A stretch of DNA of 64,000 nucleotides from Candidatus Rokuibacteriota bacterium (lineage in GTDB: Bacteria > Methylomirabilota > Methylomirabilia > Rokubacteriales > CSP1-6), in the NCBI GenBank assembly GCA_003221695.1, contig QHSX01000060.1, forward strand, positions 1 through 64,000, in the 5' to 3' direction. Position numbers and translations under genes: made by a program. The notes under the pieces were generated by a model. The model worked only from the letters and a program-made list of their open reading frames with translations, ran no database searches and had not been told where the DNA came from. How positions within the stretch are numbered: position 1 is the stretch's first letter; each line of letters starts with the position of its first letter. Of this stretch, positions 45,958 through 55,731 are shown in pieces.

Positions 45958-46614
45958 GTGCGAGTTGGATGTCTGGGGTGTCTCACGCTGGTCCTGACCC
46001 TCGGCGGTATCTCAGAGCTTGGCTGGATCGGCCTCCAGGCCCTGAGAGAGCCGGAGTTTGAGCTACCAGCGACCGCACCGGGGGACGGCATCCGGGCGCA
46101 GCGGAAGGTCTACCAGATCGCTCAGGTGGCCCGCCGAGGGCCGGGACGGAGCGCGCCGGGGGGCGAACCGATCGTACTCACCCAGGGCGAGCTGAACGCG
46201 TTCCTCTCTCGCCACCTCGTCGAGGCCGCCGAACTACCGTTCGCGGACCTCGCGTTGCGGCTCACAGGCGACGCAGGCGTCGAGTTCCGAGGTCGGCTCC
46301 CGCTGGCTCAGCTCCTCACCGAGCCGCCGTTGTCAGGGCTCGGCCGCGTCCTGCCCGCGGCATTGCTCGAGCACCCCGTGTGGCTCCGAATACGCGCGCA
46401 CGCCCGCGTCGAGCCAAGCATCACACGACGGGAGCGGCGGTACCTCCGGCTGGACGTCCGCGAGTTCGCGGTGGGGCGGCAACGCCTTCCGGCCGTGCTG
46501 CTCCGGATCCTCCTCGACCCCCGGACGCTGGGCGTCCTTCGCTGGCCACTACCGGATTCGATCGAGGCCATCACGATCGAGCCTGGCCGGGTCGTGATCC
46601 GGCTCGCCTCGTAG
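45958..46614 (+). CDS. Membrane-anchored hypothetical protein
   Basis: 218 residues from GTG 45958. One N-terminal hydrophobic segment (CLGCLTLVLTLGGISELGWI) anchors or exports it; the rest is soluble. A LTQGELNAFLSRHLVEAAEL segment and the ending ITIEPGRVVIRLAS are seen in uncharacterised proteins only. Its last 44 bases overlap the oppositely oriented DUF1844 gene. Function unknown. Confidence 0.65.
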   Translation: MRVGCLGCLTLVLTLGGISELGWIGLQALREPEFELPATAPGDGIRAQRKVYQIAQVARRGPGRSAPGGEPIVLTQGELNAFLSRHLVEAAELPFADLALRLTGDAGVEFRGRLPLAQLLTEPPLSGLGRVLPAALLEHPVWLRIRAHARVEPSITRRERRYLRLDVREFAVGRQRLPAVLLRILLDPRTLGVLRWPLPDSIEAITIEPGRVVIRLAS

Positions 46615-46987
46615 CCTCGACGTAGCGGAGCTGGAGATCGTAGATCAGGCCCTCGAGAATCTGGGTTTCCGTCGCCGATCTGTGGCCCTCGGTCTTCTCG
46701 CGCAGGAGCACGAGCAGATCGATCGCCTCGGCGGCATGAGCGAGGTCGCGCTGTCGCTGGCCTGTCAGAGGGTCGGGCGCGTCGCCCATCGCAATAGCCG
46801 CCGAGCTCGCGAGCATCGCGAAGAGCCCCGTCAAGTCGCGCTCGGGCTCCCGCGCGGGTCCGGGTCGCTCCCGCTGGGCGTTCGGCGGGGCCAGGCTCGG
46901 GGGCGCGGCTGGGGCCGACTCGTCGTCCCGGGCCCGCCCGCGCCGGTCCGTGATCTTGAACGTTTCCTCTGGGTTTTCGGAAGCCAT
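46571..46987 (-). CDS. DUF1844 family protein
   Basis: 138 residues. The C-terminal half matches DUF1844: LFAMLASSAAIAMGDAPDPL, then TGQRQRDLAHAAEAIDLLVL, LREKTEGH and LEGLIYDLQLRYVE. The first 50 residues are charged and disordered. The family is common and uncharacterised. It is divergent from mazG and convergent with the previous gene. Confidence 0.82.
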   Translation of the reverse strand: MASENPEETFKITDRRGRARDDESAPAAPPSLAPPNAQRERPGPAREPERDLTGLFAMLASSAAIAMGDAPDPLTGQRQRDLAHAAEAIDLLVLLREKTEGHRSATETQILEGLIYDLQLRYVEATRRAGSRPGQARS

Positions 46988-47022
46988 CGGAGCGAGCCTA
47001 GCATACGCAAAAACCCCTGCTG

Positions 47023-47028
47023 TATAAT
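47023..47028 (+). promoter_or_regulatory. Putative -10 element upstream of mazG
   Basis: A perfect TATAAT, 22 bases before the mazG ATG at 47050, with CAGGAACGG as ribosome site. The -35 position (AGCATA) is weak. It may drive mazG, the macrodomain gene and the pil genes that follow closely. Confidence 0.5.
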
Positions 47029-47049
47029 CGCTTACCCTCAGGAACGGAC

Positions 47050-47859
47050 ATGACCGAGTCCCCCGGTGTTCTCTTCGAGCGACTCCTCGACGTCATGGCG
47101 CGGCTGCGCGGGCCCGCCGGCTGCCCCTGGGACCGTGAGCAGACGCGAGCCTCGCTGAAGCCCTACCTCATCGAGGAGGCGTACGAGGTCCTCGAGGCCA
47201 TCGAGATCGGACACCCCGCAGAGCTGCAGGAGGAGCTCGGCGATCTGCTCTTCCAGGTGGTCTTCCACACGCGTCTCGCCGAGGAGGTCAGCGAGTTTGC
47301 CATGCGCGACGTCCTGGAGCGTCTCATCACGAAGATGGTGGTCCGCCATCCGCACGTGTTCGGCGACGCGTCGGTCGCGACGCCGACGGAGGCTCTCGCG
47401 CAGTGGGAGTCGATCAAGCAACGCGAAGCCGAGCGGACGGGCCACCCACGCTCCGCGATCGACGGCGTCCCGCGCTCGCTGCCCTCGCTGCTGCGCGCTC
47501 AGCGCGTCCAGACCAAGGCGGCGCGCGTGCACTTCGACTGGCCCGACGCCAGGTCGGCGTGGGCCAAGGTGGAGGAGGAGGTCCGCGAAGCCGCCGCGGC
47601 GCTCGCGACGGGCGAGGTCGAGCGCGTGCGGGAGGAGCTCGGCGACGCGCTGTTCTCCCTCGTGAACGTGGCGCGGCTCTCCTCGATCGACGCCGAGGAG
47701 GCCCTGCAGGGCGCGATCGAGAAGTTCCGCCGACGCTTCGCCGGGATGGAGGCGGACCTCAGCGCGCAGGGCAAGTCGGTCGGCGCGGTCCCGCAAGACG
47801 AGATGGAGCGGTCGTGGGAGAGCACCAAGGCCCACGAGCGCCGCCGGGCCAAGCCATGA
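47050..47859 (+). CDS. mazG: Nucleoside triphosphate pyrophosphohydrolase MazG
   Basis: 269 residues, the usual tandem two-domain MazG. The N-terminal domain has CPWDREQTRASLKPYLIEEA and YEVLEAIE with the metal-binding Glu/Asp set, then QEELGDLLFQVVFHTRLAEE. The C-terminal domain repeats the pattern (VEEEVREAAAAL, REELGDALFSLVNVARL). Hydrolyses non-canonical or excess NTPs to NMP and PPi, protecting nucleotide pools. The stop overlaps the macrodomain gene (ATGA). Confidence 0.93.
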   Translation: MTESPGVLFERLLDVMARLRGPAGCPWDREQTRASLKPYLIEEAYEVLEAIEIGHPAELQEELGDLLFQVVFHTRLAEEVSEFAMRDVLERLITKMVVRHPHVFGDASVATPTEALAQWESIKQREAERTGHPRSAIDGVPRSLPSLLRAQRVQTKAARVHFDWPDARSAWAKVEEEVREAAAALATGEVERVREELGDALFSLVNVARLSSIDAEEALQGAIEKFRRRFAGMEADLSAQGKSVGAVPQDEMERSWESTKAHERRRAKP

Positions 47860-48392
47860 AGCTCAGGATCGGCGACTCCTCCGTGTCGATCGAGCGGGGC
47901 GACATCACCGACTGGGAGGTCGACGCGATCGTCAACGCTGCGAATTCGACACTCGCCATGGGCGCGGGCGTCGCGGGCGCCATCAAGCGGAAGGGCGGCG
48001 TCATCATCGAGGAGGAGGCGATGCGCCAGGGTCCGGTGGAGGTGGGCGAGGCCGTGCTGACCACGGGCGGCAATCTGGCGGCCACCCACGTCATCCACGC
48101 CGCGGTGATGGGACCCGACCTCCAGACGGACGCGGAGAAGATCACCGCCACGACGCGCGCGGTTTTGGCGCTCGCCGCAAAGCGGCGCATCACGTCCCTC
48201 GCGCTCCCGGCGCTCGGAACTGGCGTCGGCCACGTGCCGCCGGTCATCTCGGCCGAGGCCATGCTGAACGCGGTGATCAGCCACCTGAAGGCTGGCGGGA
48301 CCTCCCTCAAGCGCGTCACCTTCGTGCTCTACCAGGACGACGCCTACAAAGCCTTTACCGATACGCTGAAACGCCTGGGTGGGGTACAGTAA
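47856..48392 (+). CDS. Macrodomain (ADP-ribose-binding) protein
   Basis: 178 residues, a single macrodomain. Signatures: RGDITDWEVDAIVNAANSTL, GAGVAGAIKRKGG (the ADP-ribose diphosphate loop), and LALPALGTGVGHVPP. Such proteins bind ADP-ribose or remove it or O-acetyl-ADP-ribose from targets. Coupled by a 4-base overlap to mazG, so the two may act together in nucleotide clean-up. It is 6 bases upstream of pilB. Confidence 0.92.
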   Translation: MKLRIGDSSVSIERGDITDWEVDAIVNAANSTLAMGAGVAGAIKRKGGVIIEEEAMRQGPVEVGEAVLTTGGNLAATHVIHAAVMGPDLQTDAEKITATTRAVLALAAKRRITSLALPALGTGVGHVPPVISAEAMLNAVISHLKAGGTSLKRVTFVLYQDDAYKAFTDTLKRLGGVQ

Positions 48393-48398
48393 AAAGAT

Positions 48399-50141
48399 AT
48401 GGCCCAGGCGCAACAGAAGCTGGGGCAGCCGGTCAACCGGCGGCTCGGGGACCTGCTTGTCGCCGACGGGCTCCTGACCCCGGCGCAGCTCCAGAAGGCC
48501 CTCGGCGAGCAGCGGGGCTCCACCGAGAAGCTCGGCTCGATTCTCATCAAGCTCGGCTTCATCAACGAGGAACAGCTGATCGGGTTCCTCTCCCGCCAGT
48601 ACGGCGTGCCCTCGATCACCCTCGCGCAGCTCGAGATCGACCCCGCGGTCCTCCGCCTCGTGCCGGCGCCGATCGCGAAGAAATACGAAGTCATCCCGGT
48701 CCGGAAGATGGGTAACTCGCTGGCCCTGGCGATGGCCGACCCGACCAACGTGTTCGCCCTCGACGACATCGCCTTCATGACGAACCTCCAGGTGCTTCCG
48801 CTCGTCGCCTCGCAGACGGCGGTCAGGAAGGCGATCGACCGCAACTATGAGTCGAGGACCGAGGCGATGCAGACCGTCATGCAAGACATCTCCTCGGACC
48901 TCGAGAACGTCGAGGTCGTCGACGGCGAGGACGAGTCCGGTACCAAGGTCGACGTCTTCGAGCTGAAGGAGTCGGCCGACGAGGCGCCCGTCGTCAAGCT
49001 CGTGAACATGGTGCTCGTGGACGCGATCCAGAAGGGCGCCTCGGACATCCACTTCGAGACGTACGAGAAGGTGTTTCGGATTCGCTTCCGGATGGACGGC
49101 GTGCTCCACGAGATGCTTTCCCCCCCCAAGCGCCTCGAGTCGGCGATCCTGTCGCGTCTCAAGATCATGTCGAACCTCGACATCGCCGAGCGGCGCCTGC
49201 CGCAAGACGGCCGGATCAAGCTCAGGTACAACACCCGCGAGATCGACTTCCGGGTCTCGACCCTGCCGACGATCTTCGGCGAGAAGGCGGTCCTCCGCAT
49301 CCTCGACAAGGACGCGCTGCAGCTCGACCTCACCAAGCTCGGCTTCGACCCGTGGAGCCACGAGAAGTTCAGCTCCGTGATCCACCAGCCCTACGGGATG
49401 GTCCTCATCACGGGGCCCACCGGCTCGGGCAAGACGACGACCCTCTATTCGGCGATCCACACGATCAACTCGCCCGACGTGAACATCATGACCGCCGAGG
49501 ACCCGGTCGAGTACAACCTCAAGGGCGTCAATCAGGTGCAGATCAACGAGAGTGTGGGGCGGACCTTCGCCGCCGCGCTCCGCTCGTTCCTGCGCCAGGA
49601 CCCGGACGTGATCCTGGTCGGCGAGACGCGCGATCTCGAGACGGCGCAGATCTCGATCCGCGCCGCCCTCACCGGCCACCTCGTCTTCACGACGCTCCAC
49701 ACGAACGATTGCCCCTCGACGGTCGCGCGGCTCCTGGACATGGGAATCCCGCCGTTCCTCGTCTCGTCCTCGCTCTTGCTGATCCTCGCCCAGCGTCTCG
49801 GACGCAAGGTGTGCACCGCGTGCAAGGAGCCCTACGAGGTCGACGAACAGACGCTCGTCCCCTACGGCCACGCCCCGACCGGGCGCGGCAAGGTCACGCT
49901 CCACAAGGGCAAGGGCTGCCCGACGTGCAGTTTCACCGGCATGAAGGGGCGGGTCGCGATCTACGAGGTCATGCCGATCAGCGACGAACTCCGGGACGGG
50001 ATCCTCCGGAGCGTGACCACCGCGGAGCTCCGAGAGATCGCGCAGTCGCAGGGCATGAAGACCCTGCGGCAGTCCGGCCTCTTGAAGGTGCTCGATGGGA
50101 CGACGACCATCGAAGAGGTACTCCGAGTCACGCTCGCCTAG
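48399..50141 (+). CDS. pilB: Type IV pilus extension ATPase PilB
   Basis: 580 residues. N-terminal MshEN-type domain (GDLLVADGLLTPAQLQKALG), then the GspE ATPase core: Walker A ITGPTGSGKTTTLYSAIHTI, Asp box MTAEDPVEYNLKGVNQVQIN, Walker B PDVILVGETRDLETAQIS, His box TLHTND. A tetracysteine zinc motif follows (VCTACKE and GCPTCSF). Powers pilin assembly at the inner membrane through PilC. Starts the pil run B, T, C, S, R. Confidence 0.96.
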   Translation: MAQAQQKLGQPVNRRLGDLLVADGLLTPAQLQKALGEQRGSTEKLGSILIKLGFINEEQLIGFLSRQYGVPSITLAQLEIDPAVLRLVPAPIAKKYEVIPVRKMGNSLALAMADPTNVFALDDIAFMTNLQVLPLVASQTAVRKAIDRNYESRTEAMQTVMQDISSDLENVEVVDGEDESGTKVDVFELKESADEAPVVKLVNMVLVDAIQKGASDIHFETYEKVFRIRFRMDGVLHEMLSPPKRLESAILSRLKIMSNLDIAERRLPQDGRIKLRYNTREIDFRVSTLPTIFGEKAVLRILDKDALQLDLTKLGFDPWSHEKFSSVIHQPYGMVLITGPTGSGKTTTLYSAIHTINSPDVNIMTAEDPVEYNLKGVNQVQINESVGRTFAAALRSFLRQDPDVILVGETRDLETAQISIRAALTGHLVFTTLHTNDCPSTVARLLDMGIPPFLVSSSLLLILAQRLGRKVCTACKEPYEVDEQTLVPYGHAPTGRGKVTLHKGKGCPTCSFTGMKGRVAIYEVMPISDELRDGILRSVTTAELREIAQSQGMKTLRQSGLLKVLDGTTTIEEVLRVTLA

Positions 50142-50173
50142 CGGACGGGCGCCGGCGATCGAAGGGGGGAACA

Positions 50174-51289
50174 ATGGCAGCGAACATGGCCGATCTGCTG
50201 CAGATCCTGGTGGACCGGGGCGGGTCCGACCTCCACATCACGAGCGGGACGTACCCGCAGCTCCGGATCACCGGGCGTCTCACCCAGCTCACCCAGTTTG
50301 AGCAGCTGACGCCGCAGGACACGCAGCGGCTCGCGTATAGCATCCTCAACGAGACGCAGAAGCAGAAGTTCGAGGAGGAGAGTGAGCTCGACCTCTCGTT
50401 CGGGATCCAGGGGCTGGCTCGCTTCCGCTGCAACGTGTTCCGGCAGCGGGGCGCCGTGGGCGCGGCGATCCGCCTCATCCCCTACAAGATCCGCTCGTTC
50501 GACGAGCTCGGACTGCCCCCGATCGTCCAGCAGCTCGCCGAGCGACCGAAAGGGCTGATCCTCGTGACGGGCCCGACCGGCTCGGGAAAGTCCACGACGC
50601 TCGCGGCGCTGATCGACAAGGTCAATACCGAGCGCCACGAGCACATCGTGACGATCGAGGACCCGATCGAGTTCGTGCACCCGCACAAGTCGTGCCTCGT
50701 CAACCAGCGCGAGGTGTACTCGGACACGCAGTCGTTCCAGAGGGCGCTCAAGTCCATCCTGCGGCAGGACCCGGACGTCGTGCTGGTCGGCGAGATGCGC
50801 GACCTCGAGACGATTTCCGCCGCGCTGACGATCGCCGAGACCGGCCACCTCACATTCGCCACGCTGCACACCAACTCCTGCGCGCAGACGATGAACCGGA
50901 TCATCGACGTGTTCCCGACCAACCAGCAGGCGCAGGTCCGCGCCCAGCTCGCGCTCGTGCTCGAGGGGGTGCTCTCGCAAACCCTCATCCCCAAGCTCGG
51001 CGGTGGGCGCGTGATGTCGATGGAGATCATGGTGGCCACGCCGGCCATCCGGAACCTGATCCGCGAGGAGAAGATCCACCAGGTGTACTCGGCGATCGGG
51101 ACGGGGAGCAAATACGGCATGCAGACGATGAACCAATCGCTCGCCGAGCTCGTGAAGCGGAAGCAGATCACGCGCGAGGAGGCGCTGAACCGGTCGACGA
51201 TCGTCGAGGAGCTGCTCCAGCTCCTCGGCGCCGACGCTGGCGCCCCCGCGTCGCCGGCATCCGGCGCGTCGCCCTTTGCCAAGCGCTAG
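50174..51289 (+). CDS. pilT: Type IV pilus retraction ATPase PilT
   Basis: 371 residues, ATG 50174. Walker A TGPTGSGKSTTLAALIDKVN, Asp box TIEDPIEFVHPHKSCLVNQR, Walker B PDVVLVGEMRDLETI, His box TLHTNSCAQTMNRIID, and the PilT-specific AIRNLIREEKIHQ of the C-terminal domain. A Pro/Ala/Gly tail ends it. Disassembles the pilus for twitching motility or DNA uptake. Confidence 0.96.
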   Translation: MAANMADLLQILVDRGGSDLHITSGTYPQLRITGRLTQLTQFEQLTPQDTQRLAYSILNETQKQKFEEESELDLSFGIQGLARFRCNVFRQRGAVGAAIRLIPYKIRSFDELGLPPIVQQLAERPKGLILVTGPTGSGKSTTLAALIDKVNTERHEHIVTIEDPIEFVHPHKSCLVNQREVYSDTQSFQRALKSILRQDPDVVLVGEMRDLETISAALTIAETGHLTFATLHTNSCAQTMNRIIDVFPTNQQAQVRAQLALVLEGVLSQTLIPKLGGGRVMSMEIMVATPAIRNLIREEKIHQVYSAIGTGSKYGMQTMNQSLAELVKRKQITREEALNRSTIVEELLQLLGADAGAPASPASGASPFAKR

Positions 51290-51308
51290 CTCGCGTTAGG
51301 AGAGGACC

Positions 51309-52511
51309 ATGCCCGTCTTCGCGTATCGTGGCCGATCCGGAGGGGGAGTCGTCGTCGGCGAGATCGAGGCCGACGATCGGCCAGGGGCCGTCGCGCGGCT
51401 CCGGGCCAAAGGCGTCATCGCGACGTCGGTTCAAGAGCGGCAAGCCAAGGCCGCGGCCGTCAAGAAGGTCGGCGGCTCCGTCAAGGACAAGGACCTCGCG
51501 ATCTACACGCGCCAGTTCTCCACGATGGTCGACGCCGGCCTCCCGATCGCTCAGTGCCTGTCGATTCTGTCGGAGCAGAGCGACTCCAAGACCCTGCGCG
51601 CGGTGACGACCCGCATTACGAACGAAGTCCAGGGCGGCGCCACCCTCGCGGAGTCGTTCAAGAAGTATCCGAAGGTGTTCAACGATCTCTTCGTCAACAT
51701 GCTCGCCGTCGGTGAGTCCGGAGGTGTCCTCGACGTCGTCCTGCAGCGGCTGTCCGGCTACATCGAGAAGGCCGCCAAGTTGAAGAGCAAGGTCAAGGGC
51801 GCGATGGTCTACCCGGTCACGATCATCGGTGTCGCCGTCCTCGTGATCATCTTCATGATGATCTTCGTCATCCCGACCTTCGCCCAGATGTTCCAGGGCC
51901 TCGGCGCCGACCTCCCGCTGCCCACCCAGATCGTCATGTGGTTCTCCAATTTCACGCAGCGGTATATCGTCGTCATGGTGATCGTGGGCGCGGGGGCGAT
52001 CTACGCGCTCAAACGCTACTATGCGACCGACCAGGGCAGCAAGGTCATCGACGCGTTCCTCTTGAAGGTGCCGGTCATCGGTATGCTGATCCGCAAGGTC
52101 GCCGTTGCGCGGTTCACGCGCACGCTCGGCACGCTCATCTCGTCCGGCGTTCCGATCCTCGAGGGGCTGCTCATCACGGCGCGGTCGGCCGGCAACCGCG
52201 TCGTCGAGGCCACCGTGATGCAGGCGCGCGCGGCTGTCACCACGGGCCGCACGCTGTCGGAGCCGCTGAAGGGCAGCACCGTGTTTCCCCCGATGGTCGT
52301 GCACATGATCAGCGTGGGCGAGAACACGGGTGCCCTCGATCAGATGCTCCAGAAGATCGCCGACTTCTACGACGATGAGGTCGACACCGCGGTGACCGCA
52401 CTCACCTCGCTGCTCGAGCCGATCATGATCGTGTTCCTGGGCGTCGTCGTCGGTGGCCTCGTCGTGGCGATGTACCTGCCGATCTTCAAGCTGGTTACGT
52501 TGATGAAGTAG
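51309..52511 (+). CDS. pilC: Type IV pilus inner-membrane platform protein PilC
   Basis: 400 residues, GspF family. Two GspF domains, each with a helical bundle and membrane segment: YTRQFSTMVDAGLPIAQCLS in the first, FTRTLGTLISSGVPILEGLL in the second; three membrane helices at about 170-200, 215-240 and 370-398. Links PilB/PilT motion to the growing pilus. Good ribosome site (TAGGAGAGG) before ATG 51309. Confidence 0.95.
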   Translation: MPVFAYRGRSGGGVVVGEIEADDRPGAVARLRAKGVIATSVQERQAKAAAVKKVGGSVKDKDLAIYTRQFSTMVDAGLPIAQCLSILSEQSDSKTLRAVTTRITNEVQGGATLAESFKKYPKVFNDLFVNMLAVGESGGVLDVVLQRLSGYIEKAAKLKSKVKGAMVYPVTIIGVAVLVIIFMMIFVIPTFAQMFQGLGADLPLPTQIVMWFSNFTQRYIVVMVIVGAGAIYALKRYYATDQGSKVIDAFLLKVPVIGMLIRKVAVARFTRTLGTLISSGVPILEGLLITARSAGNRVVEATVMQARAAVTTGRTLSEPLKGSTVFPPMVVHMISVGENTGALDQMLQKIADFYDDEVDTAVTALTSLLEPIMIVFLGVVVGGLVVAMYLPIFKLVTLMK

Positions 52512-54136
52512 TGAAAGCGCTCAACGTCAACACGCTACTGCGCGGGTTCGCCTGGGCTCGCCTCGGGCTCGCCGTGGTGCTGCTCTCACTCGGGCCCGTC
52601 ATGCCATCCGTCCTCGTCGTCTCGGGCGAGCACCCGGTCGTCCTCGCGCTCGCGTTGCTCATCGCCGCCATCTCCTCGGGCGTCCTGCTCCTCTTCGGCC
52701 CCGGCGTGCAGCCGCGTCCCGTCGCATGGTTGTTCGGCCTGCTCGACATCGTGCTCATCACGGCCATCGTGGCCGCGACGGGCGGCGGGCGGTCCATCTT
52801 CAGCTTCCTCTACGTGCTGTCGGTCACCGGCGCGTGCGTGCTCCTGTCGCGCACCGGCGGTCTGGCGATGGCGGGCGTGGCGAGCGTGCTCTACACCGGG
52901 GTCGTCCTCGCCCGCACCGTGTTCCCGACCAATGTGTTCTTCGACGCGACGGAGGAGACCACCGCCCTGGAGCTCCTGTCCATGTTCCTCAACGCCGGGA
53001 CCTTCCTGACCGTTGCGATCGTCGCCGGCAGCCTGGCGGAGCAGTTCCGGGCGACGAGCCAGGAGCTCGAGACCCAGCGGAAGGATCTGGCCGACCTGCA
53101 GGCGTTCAAGGACCTCGTCTTCCAGTCCGTGGGCACGGGCCTGATCGCCCTTGACCGCAACCACCGGATCACCGCGTTCAACGGGGCCGCCGAGGAGATC
53201 ACGGGACGCCCGGCCGGCGAGACGATCGGTCGACCGTGGGCGGCGACCTTCGGCGACGCCGTGCCGCTGCTCGAGATCGAAGCGACGATTGAGGGCAACC
53301 CGCGCGCGTCCACCCGGCACGAGGCGCTGCTCCGCCGACCGGACGGGACCACGGTCCCCGTGCGGCTTACTTTCTCCGCGCTCCGCTCCGGCGAGGGCGC
53401 CCGGCTCGGGCTGATCGGCGCGTGCGACGACCTGTCGGCGATCCGCGCGATGGAGGCCCGGATGCGCCAGGCGGACCGTCTCGCGACGCTGGGCCGAATG
53501 GCCGCCAACATCGCCCACGAGATCCGCAACCCGCTCGCGTCGCTGACGGGCGCGATCGAGGTCCTCACGAGCTCCGCGGCCGCCAGCGACGCGCAAGAGC
53601 GCCTATCGCAGATCGTCCTGCGGGAGTCCGAACGGCTCAATCAGATCATCACGAACTTCCTCGAGTACGCCCGCCCCGCGCCGCTCGCCCTCGAGATGGT
53701 CGACGTCGCCGACGTGCTCGAGGGCGTTCTCTTCCTGCTCGAGCACCGCGCCGCCTCGGGCGGCCTCAAGATCGTCCGGGCGTTCTCCGCCCCCCTCGTC
53801 TGGCGGGTGGACCCGCAGCGGTTCCGGCAGGTGCTGTGGAACCTCTGCCTCAACGCGGTCGAAGCCATGCCCGAGGGGGGCGAGCTGCGCGTCGGGGCGA
53901 CCGCGGTCCCCGGCCACAAGCTGGAAGTGTCGGTGGCGGACAGCGGGCACGGCATCGCGCCCGACGACCTCGCCCACATCTTCGAGCCGTTCTTCTCCAC
54001 CAAGCCCGGGGGCACCGGGCTCGGCCTCTCGCTCGTCCACCGGTTCGTCCAGGAGCACGGCGGCGACGTGGACGTCCGCAGCACGCCCGGCCTCGGGACC
54101 ATGTTCACGGTGACGTTGCCGAATCGCCATGCCTGA
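52511..54136 (+). CDS. pilS: Sensor histidine kinase PilS
   Basis: 541 residues from GTG 52511, sharing one base with the pilC stop. Six N-terminal membrane helices (about 15-175), PAS at about 197-310, HisKA with H336 in NIAHEIRNPLASLTGAIEVL, ATPase domain with GGTGLGLSLVHRFVQEHGG. The six-helix layout and the position before pilR match PilS, which in Pseudomonas senses pilin level in the membrane. It overlaps pilR by 8 bases. Confidence 0.94.
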   Translation: MKALNVNTLLRGFAWARLGLAVVLLSLGPVMPSVLVVSGEHPVVLALALLIAAISSGVLLLFGPGVQPRPVAWLFGLLDIVLITAIVAATGGGRSIFSFLYVLSVTGACVLLSRTGGLAMAGVASVLYTGVVLARTVFPTNVFFDATEETTALELLSMFLNAGTFLTVAIVAGSLAEQFRATSQELETQRKDLADLQAFKDLVFQSVGTGLIALDRNHRITAFNGAAEEITGRPAGETIGRPWAATFGDAVPLLEIEATIEGNPRASTRHEALLRRPDGTTVPVRLTFSALRSGEGARLGLIGACDDLSAIRAMEARMRQADRLATLGRMAANIAHEIRNPLASLTGAIEVLTSSAAASDAQERLSQIVLRESERLNQIITNFLEYARPAPLALEMVDVADVLEGVLFLLEHRAASGGLKIVRAFSAPLVWRVDPQRFRQVLWNLCLNAVEAMPEGGELRVGATAVPGHKLEVSVADSGHGIAPDDLAHIFEPFFSTKPGGTGLGLSLVHRFVQEHGGDVDVRSTPGLGTMFTVTLPNRHA

Positions 54137-55511
54137 CACGCGCGTTCTGGTCGTCGACGACGAGCGCAGCATGCGCGAGTTGCTCGCGATCATGCTGAAG
54201 CAGGCCGGCCACGAGGTGACGGTCGCCGACGGCGGCGAGGCTGCGATCCAGGCGCTCAAGAGCGACACCTTCGACCTCGTCATCACCGACCTTCGAATGC
54301 GGCGGGTGGACGGCCTCGCGGTGCTGCGCGCCGCCAAGGAGCATTCGCCGCCGACGGTGGTCCTCGTGGTCACCGCGTTCGCGTCCACGGAGACGGCGGT
54401 CGAGGCGATGAAGCTCGGCGCCTACGACTACCTGACGAAGCCCTTCAAGCTCGACGAGATCAAGCTCACGATCGCCAACGCGCTCGAGCGGAAGCGGCTC
54501 CAGGACGAGAACCAGGCGCTCAAGCGCCAGCTCAGGCGCCAGCGCGGCTTCGAGAACTTCATCGGCAAGAGTCGGCAGATGCTCGACATCTTCGATACGA
54601 TCCGCAAGGCCGCCGAAGGTGTCTCGACCGTGCTGGTCACCGGCGAGAGCGGAACGGGCAAGGAACTGGTGGCACGCGCGATCCACGACGAAAGCCCGCG
54701 TCGCAACGGCCCGTTCGTGTCGGTCAACTGCGGCGCGATCCCCGAGACGCTCATGGAGTCCGAGCTCTTTGGCCACGCGAAAGGCGCCTTCACGGGAGCG
54801 GTGGCCGACACGGTCGGGCTCTTCTCGGCGGCGGCCGGCGGGACGCTCTTCCTCGACGAGATCACCGAGGTCCCGCCGTCGGTCCAGGTCAAGCTCTTGC
54901 GCGCGATCCAGGAGCGCGAGATCCGTCGCGTCGGCGACACGCGCGACCTCAAGGTCGACGTTCGGCTGATCGCCGCGTCGAACCGTGACGTCGCGAAGGC
55001 CGTCGCCGACGGAGCGCTCCGCGAGGATCTCTTTTACCGGCTGAACGTCATCCCCGTCCACCTTCCGCCGCTCCGCGAGCGGCGCGAGGACATCCCGCCC
55101 CTCGTCGGACACTTTCTGACGAGCCTCTCGGCAAAGCTCGGCCGGCCCGTGCGCGGTGTGACGCCGGAGGCGCTCACGGTGCTCGAGCACCATCACTGGC
55201 CGGGGAACGTCCGCGAGCTGGAGAACGTCATCGAGCGGGCGCTCGTTCTCGGCAGCGGCGACACGCTCGAGGCGAGCGCCCTGCCATCCGATCTCGGGCT
55301 GCCCCGAAACGTGCAGGAGAAGCCCGTGGAGATCCCCGAGGAGGGGCTCGATCTCGAGGCGACGCTGAGCCAGATCGAGCAGCGGTACATCCAGATTGCG
55401 CTTGCGCGCACGGGCGGCGTACAGACGCGGGCTGCAGAGCTGCTCCGGGTCAGCTTCCGCCAATTCAGGTACAAGCTCCAGAAGTACGCCCGACTCGCTG
55501 GACGAAGCTAA
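54129..55511 (+). CDS. pilR: Sigma54-dependent pilin regulator PilR
   Basis: 460 residues. Receiver with D54 (VITDLRMRRVDG) and YLTKPFK; AAA+ domain with Walker A GESGTGKELVARA, GAFTGA loop and GGTLFLDEITEVPP; Fis-type C-terminal helix-turn-helix (TRAAELLRVSFRQFRYKLQK). Activates pilA transcription with sigma54. Three sigma54 promoters with palindromic upstream sites lie immediately downstream, one before each pilA. Confidence 0.95.
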   Translation: MPDTRVLVVDDERSMRELLAIMLKQAGHEVTVADGGEAAIQALKSDTFDLVITDLRMRRVDGLAVLRAAKEHSPPTVVLVVTAFASTETAVEAMKLGAYDYLTKPFKLDEIKLTIANALERKRLQDENQALKRQLRRQRGFENFIGKSRQMLDIFDTIRKAAEGVSTVLVTGESGTGKELVARAIHDESPRRNGPFVSVNCGAIPETLMESELFGHAKGAFTGAVADTVGLFSAAAGGTLFLDEITEVPPSVQVKLLRAIQEREIRRVGDTRDLKVDVRLIAASNRDVAKAVADGALREDLFYRLNVIPVHLPPLRERREDIPPLVGHFLTSLSAKLGRPVRGVTPEALTVLEHHHWPGNVRELENVIERALVLGSGDTLEASALPSDLGLPRNVQEKPVEIPEEGLDLEATLSQIEQRYIQIALARTGGVQTRAAELLRVSFRQFRYKLQKYARLAGRS

Positions 55512-55555
55512 CGCTCCTCGAAGGCACGGGTGAGGCTCCTTTCCTTGGGCGTCCG

Positions 55556-55672
55556 GTGACGTTTCTCGTCACTCCGATTGCCACACAGGGCGGTCTCAGA
55601 GAATCGAGCGAATGTTAAGTACTCGATAAGACGCCGATTCTTCTTCCAGCCAACGCTGGCATGTTATACGCA
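55556..55672 (+). promoter_or_regulatory. pilA1 control region: palindrome plus sigma54 promoter
   Basis: GTGACG-N5-CGTCAC (55556-55572) is followed about 106 bp on by TGGCATGTTATACGCA (55657-55672), a -24/-12 promoter with GG and GC exactly 10 bases apart. The ATG of pilA1 is 60 bases further. The palindrome is the probable PilR site. Confidence 0.8.
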
Positions 55673-55731
55673 CCACGTCGCTAGCCGTTGTTGAAACGCG
55701 TGGCTCATTAACCCCTATAAGGAGGACTCAA

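Noticed and set aside
47499-50174. Very long open frame (891 codons) on the minus strand
   Set aside because: Antisense to mazG, the macrodomain gene and pilB, all unambiguous; composition is that of a shadow frame.
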